From Phyllobacterium phragmitis (GTDB lineage: Bacteria; Pseudomonadota; Alphaproteobacteria; Rhizobiales; Rhizobiaceae): a DNA stretch of 64,000 nucleotides. Numbering within the stretch: position 1 is the stretch's first letter; each line of letters opens with the position of its first letter. The stretch spans positions 1 through 64,000 of the forward strand of contig NZ_PVBR01000006.1 of assembly GCF_002980495.1 (NCBI RefSeq). The letters run 5' to 3'. Of this stretch, positions 34,458-42,530 are shown in pieces. The notes below the pieces were generated by a model. That model worked only from the letters and a program-made list of their open reading frames with translations. It was not told the DNA's origin and made no database searches. Both the position numbers and the translations under genes were made by a program.

Positions 34458-36203
34458 ATGGAACTGAAGTTTGTCGATCCACGCGCGCTGAAGGAAAACC
34501 CCGACAAGGCGCGACGCTCGAAATCCAATCCGCAGGCCGACGCCTTGCTGCTGGCGACCATCCGCGCCGTCGGCATCGTGCAGCCGCCTGTCGTGGCGCC
34601 GGAAACGGATGGCGGGAATGGCTATGTCATCGACGCCGGTCATCGTCGCGTGAAGCAGGCAATCGCCGCGGGCCTCGAAGAGATCGCCGTCCTGGTGATC
34701 GAACGTGCCGAGGATGGCGGGGCGATGCGCTCACTGGCGGAAACGCTGGCGCATGAGCAGCTCAATCCGGTCGACCAGTGGCGCGCGATCGAGCGGCTGG
34801 TCGCGCTCGGCTGGACCGAGGAAGCCATCGCTGTCGCCCTTGCTCTGCCGGTGCGCCAGATCAGGAAGCTCAGGCTACTGGCGAACGTACTTCCGGCCAT
34901 GCTCGATCACATGGCGAAGGGTGACATGCCCAATGAGCAGCAATTGCGCACCATCGCGGCGGCCTCGCTCGACGAGCAAAAAGAGGTCTGGAAGAAGCAC
35001 AAGCCGTCCAAGGCCGATCCTCAGGTGTCGTGGTGGAGCGTGGCGCAGGGCCTGACCAAGACCCGCATGTTCGCCAAGCACGCCAGTTTCGGCGACGATC
35101 TTGCACAGGCGTATGGAATTGCCTGGGTCGAGGACCTGTTCGCGCCTGCCGACGAGGACAGCCGCTACACCACCGATGTCGAGGCGTTTCTCGGCGCACA
35201 GCAGGAGTGGATGGCCAACAATCTGCCCAAGCGCGGCGTTATCGTCGAGGCTGGCCAGTGGGGCGAGCCGAAACTGCCGCCCAAGGCCGAGCGCGTTTAC
35301 GGCAAGGCCGGCAAGTCCGATCACACCGCCGTCTATCTCGACCGTGACGGCAAGGTCCAGTCGGTCGCCTATCGCATGCCGGAGGCGAAGAAGCCGAAGG
35401 GCAAGAAGGGCGAGGACGAGGTCGTCGAGGGTGACGATACGCAGTTGATCGTCCAGACCCGTCCCGATGTCACGCGCAAGGGCATCGCGATGATCGGCGA
35501 CCTGCGCACCGATGCGCTGCACGAGGCTCTGTCACGCGCTCCGATCGAGGACGACACGCTGATGGCGCTGCTCGTGCTCGCCTTCGCTGGACAGAACGTG
35601 ACGGTGGCGTCCGGCACCCGCGACATGTCGTATTACGGGTCGGCGCGCCTTGGAGAGCATTCCGTGTCGCTCTTCAACCAGGAGGGCAAGCTTGAGTTCG
35701 ATATGGACACGCTGCGCATTGCGGTGCGCTCGCTCCTGATCGATGTGCTGTCATGCCGGGAAAACCGGTCCGACAGCGGTGTGGTTTCCCGTGTCGCCGG
35801 CGATGTGATCGGGGCGGACAACTTCCTGCCCAACATGGGAACGGAAGACTTCCTCTCATGCCTGTCGCGACCGGCGCTGGAAGCGTCCTGCGCGGATACA
35901 TCCGTCCTGCCCCGGCAGAAGGTCAAGGATACCCGCGCGGCCCTGGTCGAGCACTTCAAGGAAGGCCACTTCGTCCACGCCTCGGCGCTGTTCGCCCCCA
36001 ATACGGCAAAACTCGCCGATTGGCTCAAGAAGCACGAGCCGAAGGAGCAGGCTGAGGACGACGGCACACCGGCGGACCAGGACGAGCTCGATGGTGATGC
36101 GGTCATCGAGCCGGCGCATGATGACCTCGGCGAGGATCCGGATCCGCAGGCCGAGGAACTCACCGACGAGCATGTCGAGGCCTACAAGGTGGCCGCCGAA
36201 TAG
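34458..36203 (+). CDS. ParB/RepB/Spo0J-like nuclease-domain protein
   Basis: A 581-residue protein with a ParB/Srx N-terminal domain (KFVDPRALKENPDKARRS, GYVIDAGHRRVKQAIAAG with the CTPase/nuclease-type GHRR motif near residue 61). A central ParB helix-turn-helix region follows (LAETLAHEQLNPVDQWRAIE, VALALPVRQIRKLRLLANVL). The long C-terminal half ends in an acidic tail. ParA and repABC are absent beside it, and the size exceeds that of partition ParB, so it may be a plasmid regulator or DNA-loading protein rather than a centromere factor. A 276-base GC-rich leader with strong hairpins precedes it. Confidence 0.85.
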   Translation: MELKFVDPRALKENPDKARRSKSNPQADALLLATIRAVGIVQPPVVAPETDGGNGYVIDAGHRRVKQAIAAGLEEIAVLVIERAEDGGAMRSLAETLAHEQLNPVDQWRAIERLVALGWTEEAIAVALALPVRQIRKLRLLANVLPAMLDHMAKGDMPNEQQLRTIAAASLDEQKEVWKKHKPSKADPQVSWWSVAQGLTKTRMFAKHASFGDDLAQAYGIAWVEDLFAPADEDSRYTTDVEAFLGAQQEWMANNLPKRGVIVEAGQWGEPKLPPKAERVYGKAGKSDHTAVYLDRDGKVQSVAYRMPEAKKPKGKKGEDEVVEGDDTQLIVQTRPDVTRKGIAMIGDLRTDALHEALSRAPIEDDTLMALLVLAFAGQNVTVASGTRDMSYYGSARLGEHSVSLFNQEGKLEFDMDTLRIAVRSLLIDVLSCRENRSDSGVVSRVAGDVIGADNFLPNMGTEDFLSCLSRPALEASCADTSVLPRQKVKDTRAALVEHFKEGHFVHASALFAPNTAKLADWLKKHEPKEQAEDDGTPADQDELDGDAVIEPAHDDLGEDPDPQAEELTDEHVEAYKVAAE

Positions 36204-36236
36204 ACCGGCCTCTTCTTATCCCTCCGAACGATCATC

Positions 36237-36270
36237 CCGCCGCCGGCACATCGCCGGCGGCGGCTTTGTT
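36237..36270 (+). terminator. rho-independent terminator or attenuator after the parB-like gene
   Basis: An 11-bp perfect stem CCGCCGCCGGC/GCCGGCGGCGG (36237-36247 and 36253-36263) with a 5-base loop is followed by CTTTGTTT. It ends the parB-like transcript or attenuates reading into the next gene. Confidence 0.65.
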
Positions 36271-36297
36271 TCCACCAACCATCATGAGGAGCGCCCA

Positions 36298-36774
36298 ATG
36301 TCCGCGCAATTGATTTATGACCTCGTTCCCCTCGGTTCGACCTTGGTTTACACCGATGGTTCCCCACGCCCGCCAGAGCGGCATCGCAAGAAGCTCGCCG
36401 TCTGGGAAACCCGCAATAGCGGTGGTCGTCTAATCCGCAAGCAGGCCGAGGCCCGGGTTGGCAACACGGTGCTGCCCGCCTCGATCACCCTGCACAAGGG
36501 CGACTATGGCAATCAGGGCACCATCGTCTTGCGTGTTCACCAGACGTTTTCGGTAAACAGCGACCTGAAGTTCGCGGTTAAGGAGCGACCAGCCATCGGC
36601 TCCGTGCTTGTGCTCGCCCGCCCCGGTGACGATGCCGAGCTCGTCCATCTTGCCGCCAACCGCGCGGACGCCGAGGAATGGCTCACGCGCCACGGCTATC
36701 CGCGGGCGGTGTTCCGCGAGATCACCGCCGATACGGTCGCGGCGGACGCAGTTGAGGGGAGGGCGGCGGCATGA
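36298..36774 (+). CDS. conserved plasmid protein, unknown function
   Basis: A 158-residue soluble protein (MSAQLIYDLVPLGSTLVYTD, then PERHRKKLAVWETRNSGGRL). No domain is recognised. It starts at ATG 36298 after AGGAG, and its end overlaps the next gene by 4 bases, so the two are translationally coupled. Similar genes follow parB on rhizobial plasmids as far as I recall, but no function is known to me. Confidence 0.65.
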   Translation: MSAQLIYDLVPLGSTLVYTDGSPRPPERHRKKLAVWETRNSGGRLIRKQAEARVGNTVLPASITLHKGDYGNQGTIVLRVHQTFSVNSDLKFAVKERPAIGSVLVLARPGDDAELVHLAANRADAEEWLTRHGYPRAVFREITADTVAADAVEGRAAA

Positions 36775-37658
36775 GCGCGCTCCTGTACCAGACCCAGGAC
36801 GTTGAAGCCCCCGAATTCCCGGGGGCGTCTTTTGGTCGAAGCGCCGAGGGTCTGATCGTTGCTCTTGTCGGAGAAACAGCGTTCGCAATGCTGCCCGGTC
36901 GCGATGGAAAGTTCTTCCTCGCCACTGGCTGGAACCTGCGCCGCCCGATGCAGGAATGGACGCGCAGCGATTTCTTTGGCCATGGTGGCGAACTGGCCGA
37001 CGAGGCGGCGTTCCGGATGCGGGTCGACGAGAATGCCGAACACCAGCGCGAGAAGCGTGCGCTCGACCGTCGGGAGATGCACTCCACCGCAAACACGCCG
37101 TGGGGACGATCGCAGGGAGCGACGGTCTACGCTGAAGGCGTCGTCTGCCATTCGACGGCCGGGCATGGAGGGATCCACCTCTCCGGCGTGCGCAACCGCA
37201 AGGTACATGACATGCTGCGGGCCGCCGGCGGATGGTACGAAGAGGACGCCGCGTGGGCGATTGTCGCGATCACCTATCCGCACCTTTTCACCAGCTTCGA
37301 GCGGCGCTGTGCCGAGCGCACATTGAAGGATAGCTGGCCGGACGGCTGGGAGAATATCTTTGGCACTGTCCTGCAACCCGGCGAATCCCGCAGCAAGGAC
37401 GAGCGAGCGTTTCTCAAGGAGCACGCCGCCGACTGGATCGTGAGATCGGCAATCTACTCAGATCATCGGACCGGCTTCACCGAAGTCGTCGCGACACTGG
37501 GCGGCAGGCATAGTCCCGGCACGGAGGAACGCCGCTTCCTTATCCCGTCCGATGAGTATCAGGTCGGCCGCTTCGGCTTTGTCGTCGATCCCGAACGCCA
37601 TGCCGTCTATTCCGGACCGTCCAGCTTCATCGGCTGGCGGGGCAGGGTGGCGTCATGA
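36771..37658 (+). CDS. conserved plasmid protein (DUF7007-like)
   Basis: A 295-residue protein with the wording of the DUF7007 family: NTPWGRSQGATVYAEGVVCH, STAGHGGIHLS, AAGGWYEEDAAWAIVAITYP and FTSFERRCAERTLKDSWPDG. No enzyme motif is clear to me. Overlaps of 4 bases at both ends place it in an operon with its neighbours. The family label is from memory of the wording; function unknown. Confidence 0.65.
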   Translation: MSALLYQTQDVEAPEFPGASFGRSAEGLIVALVGETAFAMLPGRDGKFFLATGWNLRRPMQEWTRSDFFGHGGELADEAAFRMRVDENAEHQREKRALDRREMHSTANTPWGRSQGATVYAEGVVCHSTAGHGGIHLSGVRNRKVHDMLRAAGGWYEEDAAWAIVAITYPHLFTSFERRCAERTLKDSWPDGWENIFGTVLQPGESRSKDERAFLKEHAADWIVRSAIYSDHRTGFTEVVATLGGRHSPGTEERRFLIPSDEYQVGRFGFVVDPERHAVYSGPSSFIGWRGRVAS

Positions 37659-37996
37659 CGGTTTCGCCCGATCTCGGCCTGCGGACACGGCTCCTCCGGA
37701 TGGAGGACGCTCGCCGGCAGACGCAGCATCAGCTCGCCATGATCGACCGGCAGATCACGCGGCGCATAACTGCGATGGTTCCGCTCATCGGCCGCAGGCA
37801 GATCGGTTATCGCCGGGGCAAAGCCCCGGAGCCCGCCGCCTTCCTCGAGCGGTATCGCTCGAACCTCGCCGCCATCACGGCGGAGCGCCAGCCGGAAATC
37901 GACGCCCTGTCCCGCAAGCTCGCGCGGCAGGATGCGGCAATCGCTGCGCTGCGCGCGCGGCTGGAGCCTGCCAGCCCGCAGCTGATGCGGGCGTAA
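37655..37996 (+). CDS. small coiled-coil-like protein, unknown function
   Basis: A 113-residue Arg- and Ala-rich, highly charged protein (LLRMEDARRQTQHQLAMIDR, ALSRKLARQDAAIAALRARL) with heptad-like spacing at its C-terminus, suggesting a helical coiled coil. The 4-base overlap with the preceding gene indicates co-expression. No family is recognised. Confidence 0.6.
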   Translation: MTVSPDLGLRTRLLRMEDARRQTQHQLAMIDRQITRRITAMVPLIGRRQIGYRRGKAPEPAAFLERYRSNLAAITAERQPEIDALSRKLARQDAAIAALRARLEPASPQLMRA

Positions 37997-38030
37997 CCAC
38001 TCCGGCAGTACAAATCGAATGGAGCATGCC

Positions 38031-38426
38031 ATGCCGTTCTTCACGGTGGAAACCACATATCATTTGCCGGTGTATCGCCGGCGCACATACGAGGCCGCGA
38101 GTGCCGACGACGCTTGCCGTGTCGCCATATCGGACGACGGATGGGAGGACGCCAAGGAGGATGTCGACACATCCGGCGAGACCTATGTCACCGGCCTGTG
38201 GAAGGGACGGCAGGCTTACGCCGTTCCGGACATCCCTATCCCGGAACGGTTTGACGAGACCGTTCAGCGCAAGGCGGAGATGTTCAGCATCCTACTCGCG
38301 CTGCTGAGAGAACCTGCGCAGAAAATGGGCCTGTCGCAGCATGATTTCGAGCGATGGCTGCCGCGCGCGCAAACGGCGATTGCCAGGGCCGACGCCATCG
38401 TCGGCAATCCCGCGGAGGGCGAATGA
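38031..38426 (+). CDS. conserved plasmid protein, unknown function
   Basis: A 131-residue acidic protein (MPFFTVETTYHLPVYRRRTY, then DDGWEDAKEDVDTSGETYVT). The N-terminal half resembles small 'ferredoxin-like fold' sheets by alternation only. The start ATG 38031 is chosen over one four codons upstream. Function unknown; part of the backbone run of co-directional genes. Confidence 0.6.
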   Translation: MPFFTVETTYHLPVYRRRTYEAASADDACRVAISDDGWEDAKEDVDTSGETYVTGLWKGRQAYAVPDIPIPERFDETVQRKAEMFSILLALLREPAQKMGLSQHDFERWLPRAQTAIARADAIVGNPAEGE

Positions 38427-38427
38427 G

Positions 38428-38661
38428 ATGGCCGCCCCCGACGATTTCATGGCCGGTCACTACGTTGCGACCGCCACGGTCAACAGCACCCGGAGGAATC
38501 TCTTCTATTTTGCTCCCGGGCAAGAGCGTCATATCGCGACGCTTGTCGGTGGCTCGCGGACGCGGATTGCCGAGTTCGACGCTGATTGCCAACGGATTGT
38601 TCGCGCGCTTGCACATTACGATGCGCAGAACGCCCATAACGACGACAAGGGGGAGAGTTGA
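38428..38661 (+). CDS. small conserved protein, unknown function
   Basis: A 77-residue protein (MAAPDDFMAGHYVATATVNS, RIAEFDADCQRIVRALAHYD). It starts one base after the stop of the preceding gene, so it is co-translated. No domain is recognised. Confidence 0.55.
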   Translation: MAAPDDFMAGHYVATATVNSTRRNLFYFAPGQERHIATLVGGSRTRIAEFDADCQRIVRALAHYDAQNAHNDDKGES

Positions 38662-38763
38662 ACCCAGCCATACGGCCGGTCTGGAGACGAAGTTTGTGGC
38701 AGGGACCACCGTGCAAAATCGTCAAAGTTGGGCTACCATGCCCCGGACACTGAGGAACCCGTC

Positions 38764-39066
38764 ATGGACGACAAGGCACGCGCCGCTTTCGAGCGCCTCC
38801 TGAAAATCGCCAAAAGCGACACCGGGCAGGCCCGACGCGTTGCGAACTTCATCCTCGCCTGGTGGAACGCGGACAGTCTTGGCGGCTTCGATATCGCCGA
38901 TCTGTTTGCGGTCGACACGCAGATAGCCACCGACATGGCGACGGTGTTCTCCTGGCTCTCCCAGCAGAACGAAGCGGTCTATCCGTCGGAATACCGTGCC
39001 GCCATCGAAGCCGTGATCGCAGAATGGCGCCCTGACATATGGGCAAAGGCGCAGGAACCGGCGTAG
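38764..39066 (+). CDS. DUF7673-like small protein
   Basis: A 100-residue protein: FERLLKIAKSDTGQARRVAN, FILAWWNADSLGGFDIADLF and VDTQIATDMATVFSWLSQ. The pattern (ADTGQSRRVA...WxNA...GG...DL..VD) is that of a family of small plasmid and phage proteins, which I believe is DUF7673. Function unknown. ATG 38764 is chosen to fit the family start. It is convergent with the PhnA-like gene. Confidence 0.65.
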   Translation: MDDKARAAFERLLKIAKSDTGQARRVANFILAWWNADSLGGFDIADLFAVDTQIATDMATVFSWLSQQNEAVYPSEYRAAIEAVIAEWRPDIWAKAQEPA

Positions 39067-39078
39067 CACCGTCTTGCA

Positions 39079-39387
39079 TCAGCGCTTGCGCACGAACTCG
39101 GTGCGCAGCACCAGCCCTTTGATCGCGTCATGCCGACAGTCGATCTCTTCGGGATTATCGGTCAGCCGGATCGTTTTGATCACTGTGCCCTGCTTCAGGG
39201 TCTGGCCCGCGCCCTTGACCTTGAGGTCCTTCACGAGGACGACGGAATCGCCGTCGGCGAGCACGTTGCCGGCAGTATCGCGCACCTCGACCTGCCCGGC
39301 GGAAGCTGCAATGGCAGCCATCTCCGAAGCCGGTCGCCATTCTCCTGTCACCTCGTCATAGACGTAGTCGTCATTCTGATCTGTCAT
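39079..39387 (-). CDS. PhnA/YjdM-like protein lacking the zinc ribbon
   Basis: A 102-residue protein whose C-terminal 70 residues are the PhnA (YjdM) domain: VEVRDTAGNVLADGDSVVLV, KDLKVKGAGQTLKQGTVIK, LTDNPEEIDCRHD and KGLVLRTEFVRK. Normal YjdM proteins begin with a Cys4 zinc ribbon; here the N-terminus is instead MTDQNDDYVYDEVTGEWRPA with no Cys pairs. The family is linked by name to alkylphosphonates, but its role is unclear. On the minus strand among plus-strand backbone genes. Confidence 0.8.
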   Translation of the reverse strand: MTDQNDDYVYDEVTGEWRPASEMAAIAASAGQVEVRDTAGNVLADGDSVVLVKDLKVKGAGQTLKQGTVIKTIRLTDNPEEIDCRHDAIKGLVLRTEFVRKR

Positions 39388-39907
39388 TGCTGCCCTCGCT
39401 GCGGAATTGAACATCGTGCGCCGTCAGTCAGACGTGGGAGCAGGCCGAATATCTGATCCGCAGCGGCGGACCGGCGCAGGTCATCTATACCAGCCGGAAC
39501 CGGTGATCAAATTGCTGGCGTTCCTCGCGCAGCTTCGCGGGCTAGCGGATTGTCTGGGTGGAGCGGATCGAACTGGCGCTCATCCTTCCGCATGCCGGTT
39601 GTCCGTGACCATCCCTTGCCGGTCTTGCCGGCGGGTTTGCTGCGGTCTGAACCAGCGGCTGGCCGCTTCAAGGCCGCTGACGCGCCGCCGAGCGGCCGGA
39701 ACCCGCCGATCTCGGCAAGGCCGGCCCGCGTCCTGCGCAGGGACCAGTGAAGAACTGGCCCCCGCTTGTCCGCAAGCCAACCTCGCTCGCCTGACAGGCC
39801 CCGGACCCTGAAGCGTCCAGCTTCCGCCGGTTCCTTTTGACCGCACCCGCAGGCAAGACCGGCAAGGGCCGGATCACCTGAAGGGCATCGCTAGAAAGGT
39901 AAGCTCA
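39388..39907. other. 520-base GC-rich leader region without a gene
   Basis: It lies between the PhnA-like gene and the gene at 39908. No open frame with family resemblance is seen. The second half is rich in short inverted repeats made of GCCGG/CCGGC units, as in other leaders of this backbone; it probably contains the promoter and 5' leader of the 39908 gene. Confidence 0.4.
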
Positions 39908-40495
39908 ATGTCCAGTTCAACCCGCTCCACCAAGACCAAGGCTCGCGTCGTCCAGATTCGCAAGGGCACGACCCTCGAAATGGTGAGGCTCTGCTGCCCG
40001 GACGGCACCCAGGCCTCCCTCATCTCCGAAAGCTTCGGCCTTCCCGTCCTTGACAGCGACGGTATCCGCTCGTTCCACGAGCGCAGCCTGATCGAAGGCG
40101 CCGACACACTCTCCGAGGGACTTTCAGACAAGGCGATGCAGATCCACCTGCAACGGATCGTTGGCTCCTATGTCGGCTCCGCCTACGGGGCAGGCCAGTT
40201 CTACTCCAAGGCCGTCACCGAGGCCAAGGACGCCACGGCGAAGCTCGCCAACGACGATCGCGACGAGGATCGTGGCGGCCCGGTGGGCTTTGACAGCAAT
40301 GCCCAGCGCAAGCGCGAGTTTGCCGCCGACATGGGCATCCAGGCCCACGCCCTACGCACGGCGGCCGAGGGGGCCGTTGCGGCCTACGAGCACATCGTCG
40401 GCGAAAGCTGGAAGCCCTACGAGCGGCAGGTCGAGAATCCCGGCCAGACCGTCAGCCGCCAGGCGGCCGATCTGCAAATGGCCGCACTCGGCTAA
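39908..40495 (+). CDS. conserved plasmid protein, unknown function
   Basis: A 195-residue soluble protein (KARVVQIRKGTTLEMVRLCC, PVLDSDGIRSFHERSLIEG, IVGSYVGSAYGAGQFYSKAV, AYEHIVGESWKPY). No catalytic motif is visible. It has its own long leader upstream and a strong hairpin terminator downstream, so it is monocistronic. I know of similar proteins on alphaproteobacterial plasmids but of no function. Confidence 0.65.
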   Translation: MSSSTRSTKTKARVVQIRKGTTLEMVRLCCPDGTQASLISESFGLPVLDSDGIRSFHERSLIEGADTLSEGLSDKAMQIHLQRIVGSYVGSAYGAGQFYSKAVTEAKDATAKLANDDRDEDRGGPVGFDSNAQRKREFAADMGIQAHALRTAAEGAVAAYEHIVGESWKPYERQVENPGQTVSRQAADLQMAALG

Positions 40496-40503
40496 CAGAC
40501 CCG

Positions 40504-40523
40504 GGTGGAGCTTCGGCTCCGCC
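40504..40523 (+). terminator. hairpin terminator with TTCG tetraloop
   Basis: GGTGGAGC (40504-40511) pairs with GCTCCGCC (40516-40523), one G-T pair, closed by a stable TTCG loop. It follows the gene ending at 40495 by 8 bases. The downstream CAATCTTCTTT is only modestly T-rich. Confidence 0.6.
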
Positions 40524-40554
40524 CAATCTTCTTTCCATCGTCCTCATCTTGCGA

Positions 40555-40597
40555 ATGTAGATAATATCATCTACATTCATTATGGAAATATCTACAT
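40555..40597. promoter_or_regulatory. vapBC operator with three half-sites
   Basis: ATGTAGAT (40555-40562) and ATCTACAT (40569-40576) form a perfect inverted repeat; a third half-site ATCTACAT is at 40590-40597, directly before vapB. Multiple half-sites suit binding by VapBC oligomers. Confidence 0.72.
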
Positions 40598-40607
40598 GGA
40601 GGCAGCG

Positions 40608-40853
40608 ATGCCGATCAACGTCAATAATCCGGAGGCCGATGCGCTGACGCGCAAGTTCGCCCGGATGGCCGGCGTCAACATCACCGACGCCATTGTCATC
40701 GCCATGAAAGAGGCGATCGAACGGCGGCGCAACGCGGAAACCCCGCTGCAGACCGCTGCAAGGGTGCGCGAAAAACACGGCATCATGCTTCGGGACGAGG
40801 CGAGGACACCGCTGCCCAGGGAAGCTTTCGACGAAATGTGGGACGAAAGCTGA
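40608..40853 (+). CDS. vapB: VapB-family antitoxin (Rv0623-like)
   Basis: An 81-residue antitoxin. MPINVNNPEADALTRKFARM with GVNITDAIVIAMKEAI is the ribbon-helix-helix of the Rv0623/Psk-type VapB; the tail (PLPREAFDEMWDES) is the usual toxin-binding end with the conserved DEMWDE wording. An in-frame ATG four codons upstream is possible. The stop overlaps the vapC start (TGATG). Regulated by the upstream triple half-site. Confidence 0.9.
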   Translation: MPINVNNPEADALTRKFARMAGVNITDAIVIAMKEAIERRRNAETPLQTAARVREKHGIMLRDEARTPLPREAFDEMWDES

Positions 40854-41257
40854 TGTTCGTCGACGCCTGCGCCATCATCGCACTCTTGTCCGACGAGCCT
40901 GAGGCGCAGCGGGTGTCCGATGCGCTCGCCGGCGCGCAGAAGCGGTTGACCTCGCCGGTTGCCGTGCTGGAAGCTGCGCTCGGCCTCGCGCGGCCGGACA
41001 AGTTCGGGATCTCGGTCGAAGCCGTCGAGCCGATCATCCTGGAATTTCTGGAGGCGCGCGGGATCGAAATTCGCGACCTGCCGCCGGCGAAGCGTACCAC
41101 CAGCCTGGCCTTGTCGGCAGCGCACCGGTTTCGCGCCGGTCGCCATGGCCTCAATCTTGGCGATTGCCTCCACTATGCCTGCGCCAAATACTACCGTGTG
41201 CCGATCCTGGCGACAGCCGATGAGTTCCGGCAGACGGATCTTGAGACGGTGCCCTGA
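40853..41257 (+). CDS. vapC: VapC-family PIN-domain toxin
   Basis: A 134-residue PIN-domain ribonuclease. MFVDACAIIALLSDEPEAQR has Asp4 and Glu15, VLEAALGLAR has the next Glu, and NLGDCLHYACAKYYRVPILA with TADEF closes the acidic site. It is expected to cleave structured RNA. Translationally coupled to vapB by TGATG. A weak hairpin at 41302-41321 (TTGGGG/CCCCAA) may end transcription. Confidence 0.93.
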   Translation: MFVDACAIIALLSDEPEAQRVSDALAGAQKRLTSPVAVLEAALGLARPDKFGISVEAVEPIILEFLEARGIEIRDLPPAKRTTSLALSAAHRFRAGRHGLNLGDCLHYACAKYYRVPILATADEFRQTDLETVP

Positions 41258-41370
41258 ACAGGGTTTAAAGCTGGAAATGCGGACCTGGGACAAGTGGCTT
41301 CTTGGGGGAAGGCCTCCCCAATCATCATCTCGCCGATTTTTGTAGGCCCGTCCTCTCCACCTATACGATC

Positions 41371-42192
41371 TTAACCGGCGATCTCGGCTTTCATGCCGGC
41401 AATATCCGCGTTCAGGCGCTCCATCTGCTGGTCGAACCATTCCCCGCTGGCGTTGCCGTAATACGGCTTGTTGAAGCCAAACAGCGAATTGGCCTTTATC
41501 GTCTGATTGACCAGGGTTTCGAGATGCTTGCCGGCCAATGCCCGGATCTGGGTGATTGTTGCTTCCTTGCAGATTTCGGGAGCCGAACGATAAGCCCATA
41601 CGGAGTTGCGGGCCTTCTCCTTGGCGGATGCCTGATTGAGAAGCCATTCATCACAAAGAGGGGCGGCAGTGCTTACGCGGTCATCGATTGAGGCGACGAA
41701 GCTCCGGTATTCGGCGCGCGCTGCTTCTAGCTCGGCTTCGGCCTGAGCCAGGCTTTCCGCCTTCTCCCGTTCGCGCTTTTCCTCGGCTGCCACGCGATTG
41801 GCCTCATCGCTCGTTTCCTTCAGCTTCGTGATGCGTTCCGCCAGGTCCTTGTTTTCGAAACTCTCAAGCGTGAAGCCCAACGGGTTCCTGCTTTCGTCCT
41901 TGAGGCGCTCCGCGAATTCCTGACGGCAACCAGTCTTGAAGGCGCCGAGCATTTCCGCGGGCATGTCCTTGTAGATATCGGCATCGAGGCCGGAAAGCAC
42001 ACGAACACATTCAACGGCTGAGCGCGGAATGCTCAGGGGACTGTCGGAGCCGAGAAATGAAGATGATGAACCGATGATCTCCAGCAATTGTTGGTCGGTT
42101 GCTTCGGGGACGCTATCGCTGCAGGCGACAAGGAAGGGAGCAATACAAGCCGCTACAACGGCATTGCGGACGGCTTCGGCAGAAACAGGCAT
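41371..42192 (-). CDS. predicted lipoprotein with coiled coil, unknown function
   Basis: A 273-residue protein starting at ATG 42192. It has a lipoprotein signal (AVVAACIAPFLVACSDS, lipobox LVAC with Cys near residue 24) and a charged, Ala/Glu/Lys-rich helical stretch at residues about 110-165 (EEKREREKAESLAQAEAELE) that should form a coiled coil. Several Cys lie in the flanking parts. It is probably anchored to the inner face of the outer membrane or to the inner membrane. Placed in the element backbone; a role in surface exclusion or mating-pair interaction is conceivable but unsupported. Confidence 0.72.
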   Translation of the reverse strand: MPVSAEAVRNAVVAACIAPFLVACSDSVPEATDQQLLEIIGSSSSFLGSDSPLSIPRSAVECVRVLSGLDADIYKDMPAEMLGAFKTGCRQEFAERLKDESRNPLGFTLESFENKDLAERITKLKETSDEANRVAAEEKREREKAESLAQAEAELEAARAEYRSFVASIDDRVSTAAPLCDEWLLNQASAKEKARNSVWAYRSAPEICKEATITQIRALAGKHLETLVNQTIKANSLFGFNKPYYGNASGEWFDQQMERLNADIAGMKAEIAG

Positions 42193-42530
42193 ATCGAACA
42201 ACGCATCAGTCCTCGGGCAAATCAAGATTCAGGTGAACCCTGATATAGCCTTGGGCATTTCCGCACTCAACCCATACCGCCTGACCATGACTGGTAATTC
42301 AGTGAGAGCGGCAAGCGAGCCCGCACCACTCGCGGCTGTCACGAATGTTGGTCCTGCTCCGGTCCTCGGCCCGCGAAACGGCTGCGCCGTCCTCCACTGA
42401 CGTTGCGGCCCGCCTACAACATCCCTCTTTCCTCCGATTGCTCTCGAGCGGGTTCGCGAATCTGCGGTCCTGCGCTTGCGGACCTCGTGACAGCCGCGAC
42501 TGGCGCGGCCTCGAATGGAGATTCAAGGAA
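42193..42530. other. 338-base region between lipoprotein and ardC-like genes
   Basis: Divergent promoter region. The lipoprotein side is A+T-richer; the ardC side (42350-42530) is a GC-rich leader with short hairpins (for example around GGCTGCGCC). No gene is supported. Confidence 0.4.
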
